Assembly: GCA_014191855.1 (NCBI GenBank)
Contig: BJHF01000042.1
Coordinates: 1-52,405, forward strand
Direction: 5' to 3'
Origin: Deltaproteobacteria bacterium
GTDB lineage: Bacteria; Myxococcota_A; UBA796; SXON01
DNA length: 52,405 bases
A model generated the notes under the pieces. The model was not told the DNA's origin. It did no database searches and saw only the letters and a program-made list of their open reading frames with translations. The position numbers and the translations under genes were made by a program. Shown here in pieces: positions 40,921-50,176 of the stretch; position 1 is the first letter of the stretch, and every line of letters begins with the position of its first letter.

Positions 40921-41292
40921 CTACGCTTCTGCGCCCATCGCGTGGGCCATGAGCGCCTCAAGCGGGATCAGCGCCAACGCGGCGCGGTGGGTGCTCTCGA
41001 GTACGACCGGGCACGCCTTCCCCGCGCGATACGCATCGAGCCAGCTGCTCGCAACCACGCACCACTGATCCCCCGGCTTCAACCCCGGAAAGCCGTACGC
41101 CGGCTGCGGGGTGATGAGGTCGTTCCCGCGCTCCTGCAGGTGCTCCAGGAACTCCTGCGTCAGGTGCGCGCAGACCGTGTGCGAACCCCGATCCCGCTCG
41201 TCAGTGTTGCAGCATCCATCCCGCAACCAGCCCGTACGGGGCTTGTGGGAGCAGGGAGCGAGCGGCTGGTCGAGCACGTTGAGCGAGCGCAT
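40921..41292 (-). CDS. DUF2237 family protein
   Basis: A 123-residue protein that matches DUF2237 end to end: NVLDQPLAPCSHKPRTGWLRDGCCNT, GSHTVCAHLTQEFLE, YGFPGLKPGDQWCVVASSW and PVVLESTHRAAL. Conserved Cys and His suggest metal or cofactor binding, but the function is not established. It follows the binding-protein/permease fusion gene by 41 bp on the same strand and may be cotranscribed. Confidence 0.93.
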   Translation of the reverse strand: MRSLNVLDQPLAPCSHKPRTGWLRDGCCNTDERDRGSHTVCAHLTQEFLEHLQERGNDLITPQPAYGFPGLKPGDQWCVVASSWLDAYRAGKACPVVLESTHRAALALIPLEALMAHAMGAEA

Positions 41293-41333
41293 GCGGGGGT
41301 CCTTGGATCGCGCGCTCCGTAACTCGCCCGCCC

Positions 41334-43463
41334 TCAAACCACCTTCTTCCCCGCCAACCGGTTCGCCACTCGCCCATAGACAACCAACACCCCGAAAATC
41401 AGCAGCGCATACGCCGCCGCATACCCATATCGGTGCCCCCGCGTAAACGCCCAGCGGTACGCTTGCGAAACCAGGATGTCCGTGCTCCCATCCGGCTCCC
41501 CGGCCGACACCAGATAGATCACGTTGAACTGATTGAAGGTCCACACGCTCCCCAAGATCGTCGCCGGCAGCAGCGCCGGCTTCAAGAGCGGCAGCGTCAC
41601 ATGCTGGAACCGATCCCACCACCCGGCACCGTCCACCTCCGCAGCTTCTTCCAGCTCTCTTGGGATCGACTGCAGCGCCCCCAACGTAACCACCATCATG
41701 AACGGAAACCCGAGCCAGGTGTTGGTCGTCACGTTGGCCGCAAACGCCGTCGCGAAGCTCCCGAACCAAGAAACCGGCTCCGCCCCCACGGCAACCAAAA
41801 TAGCGTTGATCGCCCCAAACTGCCGATGAAACATCCCCTTCCAGATGAGCGCCGTGATGTACGAAGGCACCGCCCAGGGCAAGATCAACGCCGCCCGAAA
41901 CACCCCCCGCATCCGAATCCAGGGCTCCCGCAGCAGCATCGCCAGCGCCACGCCCAGCGATACATGCAAAACGAGGTTCGCCACCGTCCACACCACCGTA
42001 ACGACCAACGTAGACCAGAACGAGAGCGGCGACGTGATCGGAAAATCCCGCGCGAGCAGGATGTCCAGGAAGTGCGACACCCCCACAAAGCTCCAAGTTC
42101 GCCCATCTGTTTCGAAGAACGCCACGGTGGCGCCGACCAGGAACGGAACCATGACCAACAACGTCATCGCCACAAATGCCGGAAGGATCCACGGCAAAAC
42201 CCACGCCCACTGCCGAAGCTGGGCCCGGCGCGCTTGATTCCCGAGCACCCCCAGGCCGGCCACCACGGCCAGCCCCAAACCCAACAGCCAGGGCCGCGGA
42301 TCCACGGGCTCCGGCGGCGGACGTGTCACGATCACGTAGTCCGTTTGCGCCTCGGCCACCGCCTGCTCCGGCGTGGCCGCCCCGCGCACCAACCGACGCA
42401 ACGCCCGCGCCAGCGGCTCCCACGTCTTCGCCATCTCCGGGCGAGTTGGCATCGGAACGCCGTTTTCCAACTGCGTGCGGAAGGCCATTGCCACTTCGTC
42501 AGGCGTTCGACAGTCCGCGCCGGTCGTCACGTCCACGCAGGTTCCATCCCGCAGCCGCAACGGCACATCCGTTCGTGTAACCATCTGGCGCCCCAGGTCC
42601 TGCCGCAAGCTGGCCCCATCAAACCCAGCAAACCACGTGGCAAACGCCCGGGCGCCCTCCCCTTCCCGGGCAAGAAACAGCGCCTCTACCGTGACATAGG
42701 GCGCCGCCGGCAGTCCAGTCGCGCTCACGATCGGCAACGGCGAGACTGCAAAATGCACCGCCGGATCGATCTCCCCGAGGAACCACGGGCCATTGATCAC
42801 CATCGCGGCCCGCCCATCGTTGAACAACTGCGTAACCAGCGCGCCGTTCGGGTCTGCCGGGCCAAACGCCGCCGCCTCGACCACAAACGCAAGCGCCGCG
42901 GCGTTCTCAGGCCGATCAAGCGCCACATGGTCCCCCGCAAAAACGCCGCCGCCGAAGCCGTGCATCCACACCGCGTTCTGGTAGGCGCTCGCCGTTTCCC
43001 AAGTGATTCCGTACTGCTCCCCCGACGTTTGCGCCCGCGCGACCGCCAACAGCTCGTCTGTCGTTTTTGGCGCGTCTGGCACCCGGTCCGTGTTCCGAAA
43101 CAGCGCGAGGGACTTCGCCGCCAGCGGCCAACCCCACGCGCTCCCCTTCCACGAGAGCGCAGCCACGCCCACGTCAAGGAACCCGGGCCCCGGGTCCACT
43201 GCCAGCACCACCTTCCCGTCCGCCCAGTCCGCCACGCGTTCGTGCGCGAAGATGAACAGGTCCGGCCCGTTTCCGTGTGGTACCGCGGCGTCGATCTTCT
43301 GCGCCAGGCCCTCGTACGGCACGAACACCGGCAGCACCGTCGTGTCCGGATGTGCGGCATTCCACGTGGATACCGCCCGATCCAGCGCCGTCCGCTCCTC
43401 GCCGCGCCACGCATGCCAAAGCGTGACCTCTCCAGCGAGCGCGGCGGGCAGGAGGAGGAGCAT
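41334..43463 (-). CDS. Solute-binding protein fused to MalF-type sugar ABC permease
   Basis: A 709-residue fusion. A signal peptide (about 1-10) and a MalE-like binding domain (about 11-380: VTLWHAWRGEERTALDRAV, WPLAAKSLALF and AMVINGPWFLGEI) are followed by an anchor helix (about 391-408) and a MalF-like permease with about six more helices. The permease has the EAA loop EEAAEVDGAGWWDRFQHVTLPLLKP near 598-622. Tethered receptors are known for amino-acid importers, but are unusual for the carbohydrate family. No MalG or MalK partner is adjacent. Sugar not identified. Confidence 0.88.
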   Translation of the reverse strand: MLLLLPAALAGEVTLWHAWRGEERTALDRAVSTWNAAHPDTTVLPVFVPYEGLAQKIDAAVPHGNGPDLFIFAHERVADWADGKVVLAVDPGPGFLDVGVAALSWKGSAWGWPLAAKSLALFRNTDRVPDAPKTTDELLAVARAQTSGEQYGITWETASAYQNAVWMHGFGGGVFAGDHVALDRPENAAALAFVVEAAAFGPADPNGALVTQLFNDGRAAMVINGPWFLGEIDPAVHFAVSPLPIVSATGLPAAPYVTVEALFLAREGEGARAFATWFAGFDGASLRQDLGRQMVTRTDVPLRLRDGTCVDVTTGADCRTPDEVAMAFRTQLENGVPMPTRPEMAKTWEPLARALRRLVRGAATPEQAVAEAQTDYVIVTRPPPEPVDPRPWLLGLGLAVVAGLGVLGNQARRAQLRQWAWVLPWILPAFVAMTLLVMVPFLVGATVAFFETDGRTWSFVGVSHFLDILLARDFPITSPLSFWSTLVVTVVWTVANLVLHVSLGVALAMLLREPWIRMRGVFRAALILPWAVPSYITALIWKGMFHRQFGAINAILVAVGAEPVSWFGSFATAFAANVTTNTWLGFPFMMVVTLGALQSIPRELEEAAEVDGAGWWDRFQHVTLPLLKPALLPATILGSVWTFNQFNVIYLVSAGEPDGSTDILVSQAYRWAFTRGHRYGYAAAYALLIFGVLVVYGRVANRLAGKKVV

Positions 43464-43560
43464 GCGAGCCGCAGCCTATCCGGATGCCGGCGGGCCGTTC
43501 GGGGCGATCCGCAAGGCCTCGTGTCCTTCGCCGAGTGGGCGTCGCAGCGAATCGCAGCGC

Positions 43561-46116
43561 CTACCGACGCTCTATCTCCGCTTCCAGCTCTTTCATCCTC
43601 GTTTCCATGGCGTCGAGGCGCGCGTCGGCTTCGTTCGGAGTCGCAGGCGCCACGCTGTCCACCCGCGCCCCGATCGTCGTGATCGCATCCCGCGCGGACC
43701 GTCGTAGGTCGGGCAACGTCGTGGCGCGCGCCAGCGCTTCGAGGCGCGCGGCCGACTGCGCGTCGCCGACGTCACGGAGCGCGTGGATCGCCCCCTGGAT
43801 CCCTCGCAGATCGAGATCCGTGAGCAGCCTCTCGGCCGACCTCGCGACCGTGGCGCGCAGCCGTTCCCGCTCCGGCCCCAACGCCTGCCGCGAAACGATG
43901 CTCACCGCCCCTTGCAGCCCCGCCAGCCGCACATCGCGGTCCGCCGGAGTCCGCAGCAACCCTGGTACATCGCCGATACCCCCTCCCAATCCCAGCGCCG
44001 CTGCCGCCGCCGCCCGCTCCGGCTCCAGCGCGTCGCGTCGGGTCAGGGCCTTCCGCGCCACCGGCATCGTCGCCGCCGGATCGATCGCCGCAGCGGACCG
44101 CAGTATCGCCGATCGGATGTCGCTGTTTGGCTCCTCGCTTAGCCGCGCCAACATCCCCGGCACGAGGCCTCGATCCGCGCAGCGCCCGAGCGCGCTGGCC
44201 GCCGCCATCCTCAATCGTTCGTCCGGATCGCGCAACGCGGGCAGCAGCAGGGCACACGTGCGCCGCGTTCCCAACGCCTCCGCTGCCCCCTCGCGCAGCA
44301 CCTCCGGCGCCCGCGCGTCGGCGAACGTGGCTGCGAGCGCGTCTGGCTCCGCCGCCGGGAGCTCCGCCAGCGCCCGGAGCGCCAGCCGTTGCGAATACGC
44401 AGCGCCCCCTGCCAATTGGGCCGACCAAGCCGCCGCAGACTGCTGCTGGTCCCAGTCCACCAACAGCGCCCCCGCCGGGTCAATCGCCACAAACCCGGGC
44501 GCCTGCGCGGCCGGCACGTTCACCGTCGCCCCCTCGTCGCGGAGCCACACCTTCGTTGAAACGCCGCCATCCACCGAGATGTCCACGGGAAGGGCGTACG
44601 CGCTCTCCCCCGCTGGAACAGTCTGCTTCAGGTCCACCGTCAACGTGCCTCCGTCACCGGTCGGCGCGGCCGCCCACGACCAGCTCGTCGTCACCTTCGG
44701 CACGCCCGGAAGCTCGGTCCACTGCTGGAAAAACCATCCCAGATCGCGCCCCGACCGCCCCTCCATCGCCCGCTGCAGGTCGATCGTGTCCACGCTTGAG
44801 TGGGCATGCTTCTGGGTATAATCCCGGATTCCGGCCCAAAACGTGGCCTCCCCAAGCTGGGCGCGCAGCATCGCCAACACCATCGCGCCCTTCGAGTACG
44901 GGTTGTGGTTCGCCGCGCCAAGCCCGGTCCCCGCGTGGGTCGCGCCCCCGCCACCCAGGTACCACCGCCCCGCCAGTCCACCGCGGTCGAGGCTTCCCCG
45001 CCTCCAGCCGTCCACCTGCGCCGCCGCCAGCGCTTCCGCAGCCGCATCCCCTTCGCGCCCTCGGAGCTCGTGCACCTGCCAGTCCGCCGCGAAAAACGTC
45101 GCGAACCCCTCGTTCAGCCACATCTCGCGCGCCGTACGGGCCGTCAGGAGGTCGCCATACCACTGATGTGCCAGCTCGTGCGCCACGATGGAGGGCACGT
45201 AGGAGCGAGTCGCCTGCACCGAGGGCGGCGAAAGCAGGCGTTCGTGCATGATCGTGGAGCCCGTGTTCTCCATCCCGCTGTAGATGAAGCGCTGCACGAA
45301 GGTCTGGTCGTAGCGCCCCCAGGCGTACGGCACGCCGGTGCGTGTGGCAAAATGGGTAAGCATGTCGGGAAGCGGGTCGAGCACGGGGCGAACCCAGCTT
45401 TCCGGGGTCGCAGGCGGAACCAGTGCCCGCAGGGGCACGGCGTTCTCCGGCCCGGCAACCGTGACATAGGGCCCAGCGGCCACCATCACGAGGTAGCTCG
45501 TCAGGTCCGGGCCGCTGTTGGTCACCACGGTCCAGCCCTTCGGGGACCCCGCAATGGTGAAGCGTCCCTCGTACGAAAATCGGTCATCCGGGTGGTCATA
45601 CGCCGGGAACCAGTAGCGGTTGTCCTCCAGCTCGCCCTGGCTGTACACCTCGGCGTAGGTGTCCGGGGAGCCCGCACCACCGCCGTTTCCGCTCGGACCG
45701 CGCCAATGCAGGCCAAGCTGCGGCGTCGCGGCGTAGCGAACCACGATTGTGCTGGTCTTTCCGATCCCGCCGTCCGCGCCCGCGGGCACCCAAACCGTGA
45801 ACTCGTCCCGCCCGTGCACGACCTCCACCGGCTGCCCGTCCACGCTGGCGGACACATTCCGAAACGCGACGGCGTCCAGGCGCAGCCCGCCCGGCGCAAG
45901 CCTTCGGACGGTCCACGTCGCGGTCCCCACCACGGTGTGCGCCAGCGGGTCCAGCTCGGCCTCCAGCTCCAACCGCACCATGTCGAAGCTGCGATCCCGG
46001 GCAAAAGCACCCGGCGGATCGGCTGCAGGGAGCGGCAATGGATCGGCGCTGACGACGGGCGCCCACGCGAGGGCACCGAGGATCAACAGCGTGGGCAGGG
46101 GGCGGAGGGGTCGCAT
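43561..46116 (-). CDS. M1-family metallopeptidase with HEAT-like repeats
   Basis: An 851-residue exported aminopeptidase-like protein. A signal peptide (1-24) is followed by an N-terminal beta domain, the substrate motif SGMENTGS, the zinc site HELAH (His313, Glu314, His317) with Glu336 after an 18-residue spacing in WLNEGFA, and the catalytic-side Tyr region. After about 560 come HEAT-like helical repeats and a final coiled coil (ETRMKELEAEIERR). The active site is complete. It is divergent from a second M1-like gene, with only 28 bp between the starts. TAGGTT lies 5 bp before the ATG. Confidence 0.9.
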   Translation of the reverse strand: MRPLRPLPTLLILGALAWAPVVSADPLPLPAADPPGAFARDRSFDMVRLELEAELDPLAHTVVGTATWTVRRLAPGGLRLDAVAFRNVSASVDGQPVEVVHGRDEFTVWVPAGADGGIGKTSTIVVRYAATPQLGLHWRGPSGNGGGAGSPDTYAEVYSQGELEDNRYWFPAYDHPDDRFSYEGRFTIAGSPKGWTVVTNSGPDLTSYLVMVAAGPYVTVAGPENAVPLRALVPPATPESWVRPVLDPLPDMLTHFATRTGVPYAWGRYDQTFVQRFIYSGMENTGSTIMHERLLSPPSVQATRSYVPSIVAHELAHQWYGDLLTARTAREMWLNEGFATFFAADWQVHELRGREGDAAAEALAAAQVDGWRRGSLDRGGLAGRWYLGGGGATHAGTGLGAANHNPYSKGAMVLAMLRAQLGEATFWAGIRDYTQKHAHSSVDTIDLQRAMEGRSGRDLGWFFQQWTELPGVPKVTTSWSWAAAPTGDGGTLTVDLKQTVPAGESAYALPVDISVDGGVSTKVWLRDEGATVNVPAAQAPGFVAIDPAGALLVDWDQQQSAAAWSAQLAGGAAYSQRLALRALAELPAAEPDALAATFADARAPEVLREGAAEALGTRRTCALLLPALRDPDERLRMAAASALGRCADRGLVPGMLARLSEEPNSDIRSAILRSAAAIDPAATMPVARKALTRRDALEPERAAAAAALGLGGGIGDVPGLLRTPADRDVRLAGLQGAVSIVSRQALGPERERLRATVARSAERLLTDLDLRGIQGAIHALRDVGDAQSAARLEALARATTLPDLRRSARDAITTIGARVDSVAPATPNEADARLDAMETRMKELEAEIERR

Positions 46117-46144
46117 CGCACAACCTACCGCGCTACCGGGTCGG

Positions 46145-47518
46145 ATGGACCTCACCCCGATCTCACTCGCGCTGATGATCCTCGCCGGATGCCCGGAGTC
46201 GGCCGAATCGACCGGCACCGGCCACCGCCCGGACTCCGGGGGATTGGGCGACTCGGGCGAGCCTGTCGACTCGGGCGATAGCGCGGACACCGCCGACACC
46301 GATTCCGCCGCGGTCCCCGATGAAGGCTGGGATCGCGACATCCTCTCCACGAACCTGGTCTTCGACGTGTCCACCCTGGAGGCCACCGCCACGATCGAGG
46401 TCGCCCCTGCCGACAGCGATGTCGTGTCCTTCGAAGTCGGCGATCTCCAGATCGCAAGCGTCACCGACGGCGCGGCGCCCGTTGGCTTCCTTGTCGAGGG
46501 TGCCGCCCTGCACATCCTCGCGCTCCCCCGAAACCAGCCGATCACCCTCGTCGTCTACTACATCGTCGCTCCCCACGACAACTTCGACGGCTGGAACGCA
46601 GACTCCAACCTGAGCTTCCTCTGGCCCACCTTCTGCGGAAACCTGTTCCCGTGCCACTCCGATCCGTCCGACGGGCTCGCGTTCACGCTTTCCGTGGTGA
46701 ATGTGCCCGATGGGGTCACCGCCGTGTATCCAACCGAGATCATGGCTGATTCACCTTCCTACATGCTGGCGATCGCCATGGGACGTCACGAACTCACGCC
46801 CCTCGGCACCACGACGGCCGGCACCACGGTGCAGGTGTGGGCGCCGCCCCAGGGCCGGGCCGACGCCGAAGCCGGCACGATCTACCTCCGGGATGCCTTC
46901 GACTTCTACGAGCAGACCTACGGCCCGTACACCTTCGGCTCCGTGGTCGGCAGCGTGTCCGCCAACTGGGGCCCAGGAGACTACGGCGGGATGGAGCACC
47001 ATCCCTTCTGGCACGTCGGGAGCGGCTCGATGTACGATCCCGACACCCACAGCCACGAGGCGGCCCACGGCTGGTTTGGCAACGGGGTGCGCATCGCGTG
47101 TTGGGAAGACTTCGTGCTCTCCGAGGGCACCACCACCTACCTGTCCCTGCACGCTAACGAGGTGCTCGGGAACGACATCTGGGCGGACTACGAGGGGTAT
47201 CTCGCCGATCTCTGCACCAGCGAAGAAAACACCGTCGCCTTGCCCTACAGCACGTGCAATGAGATCGACCTGCTCACCGATCCGCTATGGTCGTTTGTTC
47301 CCTATGTCAAAGGTGCTTTCTTCTATCGCGACGTTGCCGGTGTTATCGGCGAGGCTGAGCTCGATGAAGCGCTCGCCAGCTTCTACGTCGCCCACGTGGG
47401 CGGCGCGGCCACCATGGTTGATATGCTCGACCACCTCGACGCGGCGGCTCCAGACCACGCGGCGGAGATCGACGCGCTCGCGGACGTGTGGCTGCGTACC
47501 TTGGAGTGTCCCGAGTAG
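46145..47518 (+). CDS. M1-like metallopeptidase lipoprotein
   Basis: A 457-residue protein: lipoprotein signal MDLTPISLALMILAGC (Cys16), linker DSGEPVDSGDSADTADTD, a beta domain, and a gluzincin core with HEAAH (His304-His308) and Glu327 at the M1 spacing of 18 residues. The GGMEHHPF segment replaces the usual GAMEN exopeptidase motif, and the region beyond is short. It is probably a surface-anchored peptidase or a reduced M1 homologue with altered specificity. The zinc ligands are intact. Confidence 0.83.
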   Translation: MDLTPISLALMILAGCPESAESTGTGHRPDSGGLGDSGEPVDSGDSADTADTDSAAVPDEGWDRDILSTNLVFDVSTLEATATIEVAPADSDVVSFEVGDLQIASVTDGAAPVGFLVEGAALHILALPRNQPITLVVYYIVAPHDNFDGWNADSNLSFLWPTFCGNLFPCHSDPSDGLAFTLSVVNVPDGVTAVYPTEIMADSPSYMLAIAMGRHELTPLGTTTAGTTVQVWAPPQGRADAEAGTIYLRDAFDFYEQTYGPYTFGSVVGSVSANWGPGDYGGMEHHPFWHVGSGSMYDPDTHSHEAAHGWFGNGVRIACWEDFVLSEGTTTYLSLHANEVLGNDIWADYEGYLADLCTSEENTVALPYSTCNEIDLLTDPLWSFVPYVKGAFFYRDVAGVIGEAELDEALASFYVAHVGGAATMVDMLDHLDAAAPDHAAEIDALADVWLRTLECPE

Positions 47519-47543
47519 CGCCCTGCGCTGCCCTCGCCGCGAG

Positions 47544-47549
47544 TATAGT
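47544..47549 (+). promoter_or_regulatory. Putative -10 hexamer (TATAGT)
   Basis: TATAGT is 7 bp before the ATG at 47557 (spacer TTCCCCC), with no Shine-Dalgarno, fitting a leaderless start for the VCBS lipoprotein gene. Confidence 0.45.
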
Positions 47550-47556
47550 TTCCCCC

Positions 47557-49755
47557 ATGCTCGTCCTCCTCCTTGCCTGCCCCTCCGGTTCCGACACCGC
47601 CACTCCCGATCCCGACTCCGGGCTCACGGACAGCGCCGACTCGGCCGACACCGCCGATACCGGCCTCCCCCCTGGTGATCCCCGCTGCCCGGAGCTGCTT
47701 CCCGACGGCTGGGAGGCCGCAGGCGTGCTCACCCAGGACTGGTCCAGCGGCAAGGCCGCCGCCACGATGGGCGACTTTGACGGGTACACATGGACCGGCG
47801 CCGACGGCGAAACCTACAACCTCTACTCCGAGCCGGGCTGGGAGTCGGTCCGCTTCGAGCTGGACGAACCCTCGTGTATCTACGGCGTGGATGTGCAATT
47901 CGGCCAGCTCCCGGCGAGCGCCACCGACATCCCCTTCGGCCTCTACGCTGACTTCGGCACCAACGGCATGGACTTCCATCCCGACCAGCCGTGGTGGACC
48001 GGCTCGAAATCCCTGAGCGATTCCGACACCGAGTCCTGGGTCAACTACACGCTCCCCGCGCTCTACATGGATGGGCCGAGCCTGATCTACGGGGCCAACT
48101 GGCGCGCCGGCGAGAACGGCCCGAGCCTGAGCATGGACGACGACTATTCGAATGCCGGAGACTGTGCCAACTGGGACGATTGCCACTCCACCCTCAACTA
48201 CCCTGGGGCGGATGACGACACCTATTACAACGGCACGACCTATCCCTGGGCGTACGACTTCCTGGTCCGGCTGCACTACCTCCCCGTGGTCCAGGTTCCC
48301 GACGAAGAGAAGTGGTTCCACGTGGACTCCATCCTGTCCGGCAGCTCGAACGTGAGCTGGGGCGATTACGACGACGATGGCGACGACGACCTCATGACGA
48401 ACGGTCCCACGCTGTACCGAAACGAAGGCGGCAGCTTCACCGACGTCAGCGGCGAGAGCCTGATCACGGTGCCCGGCGTCGGCACCTCAGGGGGGGTGTG
48501 GGGTGACTACGACAACGACGGCTGCCTCGACTACTTCGGCCTCGGCGGCGGATATTCAGCGGGCGATCTCCTCCTCCACTCCAATTGCGACGGCACCTTC
48601 GCGGACGCCACGCTCTCCTCCACCATCAGCGACTGGCAAGCTGAGTACAGCTGCCTGGGCTCGGGGGACCCCGAATATTCCCCCACTGCCGGCGCCACCT
48701 GGACCGACTTCGACAACGATGGCCTGCTCGACCTGGTGCAGGCCAACTTCCTCTGCTTTGACAGCTACACGGACTACCCCGACAAGTTCTGGCACAACCT
48801 CGGCGGCGGGGTCTTCGAGGACTGGAGCGGCACCCACGGCTTCGACGAAGATCACTACGCCGGGCGTGGCGCCGAGAGCGTGGACGCCGATGGCGACGGC
48901 GACCTCGACATCGCGATTGTCGACTACGTGCTCCAACGCAACATCTACTACGAGAACCTCGGCGGCAACGAGTTCAGTGACGTCGCGACCAGTAACAGCT
49001 TCGCAGGAAACGCGACCGACGTGTACTCCACCCGCTACTTCGGCCACAGCATCGGCCTGAAGTGGGGCGATCTCGACAACGACCTCGATCTCGACGTGGT
49101 GGTCGCCAACCTCGGGCATCCACGCTTCCACCACTTCTCCGACAAGACCAACGTGCTGTTGAACGACGGCTCGGGGGACTTCACGGACGTCGCCATGGAA
49201 CGCGGCATTGTGTACCAGGAAACCCACTCCAACCCTTCGCTGTTGGACATCGAGAACGATGGCGATCTTGACCTGTTCATCACCGAGGTGTACGGCGGCC
49301 GCCCCACCGACGTGTACACCAACGACGGCACCTCCACGTTCACGCCCGCGCGCCTCTACGCCGGGATCACCACCGAAGGCGGCTGGGGCAGCGCGGTCTC
49401 CGACTACGACGCCGACGGAGACGAGGATTACCTGGCCTACTCGCTGTTCCGCAACGACGCGGCCACCGGTCACTGGGTTGAGCTGCGCCTCGTCGGCGAT
49501 GTCGCCAGCAACCGCGCGGCGATCGGGGCGATCGCGTGGGTCACGGCGGGCGGGGTTACGACGATGCGGAGCGTGAGCGGCGGCAATGGCACGGGCTGCC
49601 AGGACAGCGCCACGCTGCACTTCGGGCTGGGGGGCGCCACCACGGTCGAGAAGGTGTCGGTGTGGTTCCCGGGCGGCGAAACCGTGGAATACACGGGGGT
49701 CACCGCCGACGCGCGGTGGCGGCTGGCGGAGAGCGGGGGGGTGAGTGGGTTTTAG
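47557..49755 (+). CDS. VCBS/ASPIC-UnbV repeat lipoprotein (CRTAC1-like)
   Basis: A 732-residue protein with a short lipoprotein signal (MLVLLLAC, Cys8) and a DSADSADTADTG linker. A first domain (about 45-245) with paired Cys is followed by VCBS/FG-GAP-like repeats (WGDYDDDGDDDLMTN, WGDYDNDGCLDYFGL, WTDFDNDGLLDLVQAN, VDADGDGDLDIAIVD, WGDLDNDLDLDVVVAN, LDIENDGDLDLFITE). The end, from about 640, matches the ASPIC/UnbV domain. A Ca2+-binding beta-propeller at the outer surface is likely. Partner unknown. Confidence 0.9.
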   Translation: MLVLLLACPSGSDTATPDPDSGLTDSADSADTADTGLPPGDPRCPELLPDGWEAAGVLTQDWSSGKAAATMGDFDGYTWTGADGETYNLYSEPGWESVRFELDEPSCIYGVDVQFGQLPASATDIPFGLYADFGTNGMDFHPDQPWWTGSKSLSDSDTESWVNYTLPALYMDGPSLIYGANWRAGENGPSLSMDDDYSNAGDCANWDDCHSTLNYPGADDDTYYNGTTYPWAYDFLVRLHYLPVVQVPDEEKWFHVDSILSGSSNVSWGDYDDDGDDDLMTNGPTLYRNEGGSFTDVSGESLITVPGVGTSGGVWGDYDNDGCLDYFGLGGGYSAGDLLLHSNCDGTFADATLSSTISDWQAEYSCLGSGDPEYSPTAGATWTDFDNDGLLDLVQANFLCFDSYTDYPDKFWHNLGGGVFEDWSGTHGFDEDHYAGRGAESVDADGDGDLDIAIVDYVLQRNIYYENLGGNEFSDVATSNSFAGNATDVYSTRYFGHSIGLKWGDLDNDLDLDVVVANLGHPRFHHFSDKTNVLLNDGSGDFTDVAMERGIVYQETHSNPSLLDIENDGDLDLFITEVYGGRPTDVYTNDGTSTFTPARLYAGITTEGGWGSAVSDYDADGDEDYLAYSLFRNDAATGHWVELRLVGDVASNRAAIGAIAWVTAGGVTTMRSVSGGNGTGCQDSATLHFGLGGATTVEKVSVWFPGGETVEYTGVTADARWRLAESGGVSGF

Positions 49756-50176
49756 CAGGATTCTCCCTCTCACCACGGCGCTCTTGGCGTGCACTCCAGC
49801 GCGCCCCACGGCGACGGTTTGCGAACAGACGGCGCCCATTACCGTAGCGGGCTCACTTGTCGTCAAGCCGGGCAACGTGACCCCAAGCTAAACGAACGAC
49901 AGCATGGATAGTGTGTCGCGACATAGACGTAACACATGCAACTGAAGTCGATGTTCATACTCGTGAACCGGGAATTCGGTTGCACCACGCAACCGCAGTC
50001 GATGTTTGTCCCTGTCAACATCGACTTCGATTGCGCCAATCAACCGAAGTCAGCCTTCAGCTTTGTGGACACCGACTTCGGTTGCAGCCCACGCACCCCA
50101 CGCCAGCCACGCCCGACGGGGCGTTCACAACGACGTCTCGGCCCACGATGCAGCCGCTCGACCCCTCTCCAAGGGA
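49756..50176. other. Intergenic stretch with three tandem hairpin units
   Basis: There is no supported gene. The first 180 bp hold nothing I can name. At 49938-50085 three 51-bp units with inverted-repeat arms occur (separate entry), and the stretch is visibly richer in A/T than its surroundings. The remaining 90 bp before the formylglycine-enzyme-like gene's stop are plain. Confidence 0.6.
49938..50085. repeat. Three tandem 51-bp units, each an imperfect 46-nt hairpin
   Basis: Units at 49938-49983, 49989-50034 and 50040-50085 are each 46 nt, separated by 5 nt, giving an exact 51-bp period. The 5' arms follow GCAACCGAAGTCGATGTT and the 3' arms its complement; 13, 16 and 13 of 18 positions pair, with a 10-nt loop. 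The core CAACCGAAGTC/GACTTCGGTTG is perfect in unit 3. The period is a multiple of three and, on the plus strand, one frame reads as a 17-residue repeat (Q-P-K-S-M-F..VN.DFGC). Confidence 0.85.

Noticed and set aside
41433..43682. A plus-strand open frame of about 750 codons
   Set aside because: Antisense to the binding-protein/permease fusion, which has clear domains; the plus-strand product is Arg/His/Gln-rich and unrecognisable.
49938..50085. CRISPR array
   Set aside because: The repeated units are palindromic, diverge in their middles and are separated by 5 nt; no spacer-sized unique segments and no cas genes.
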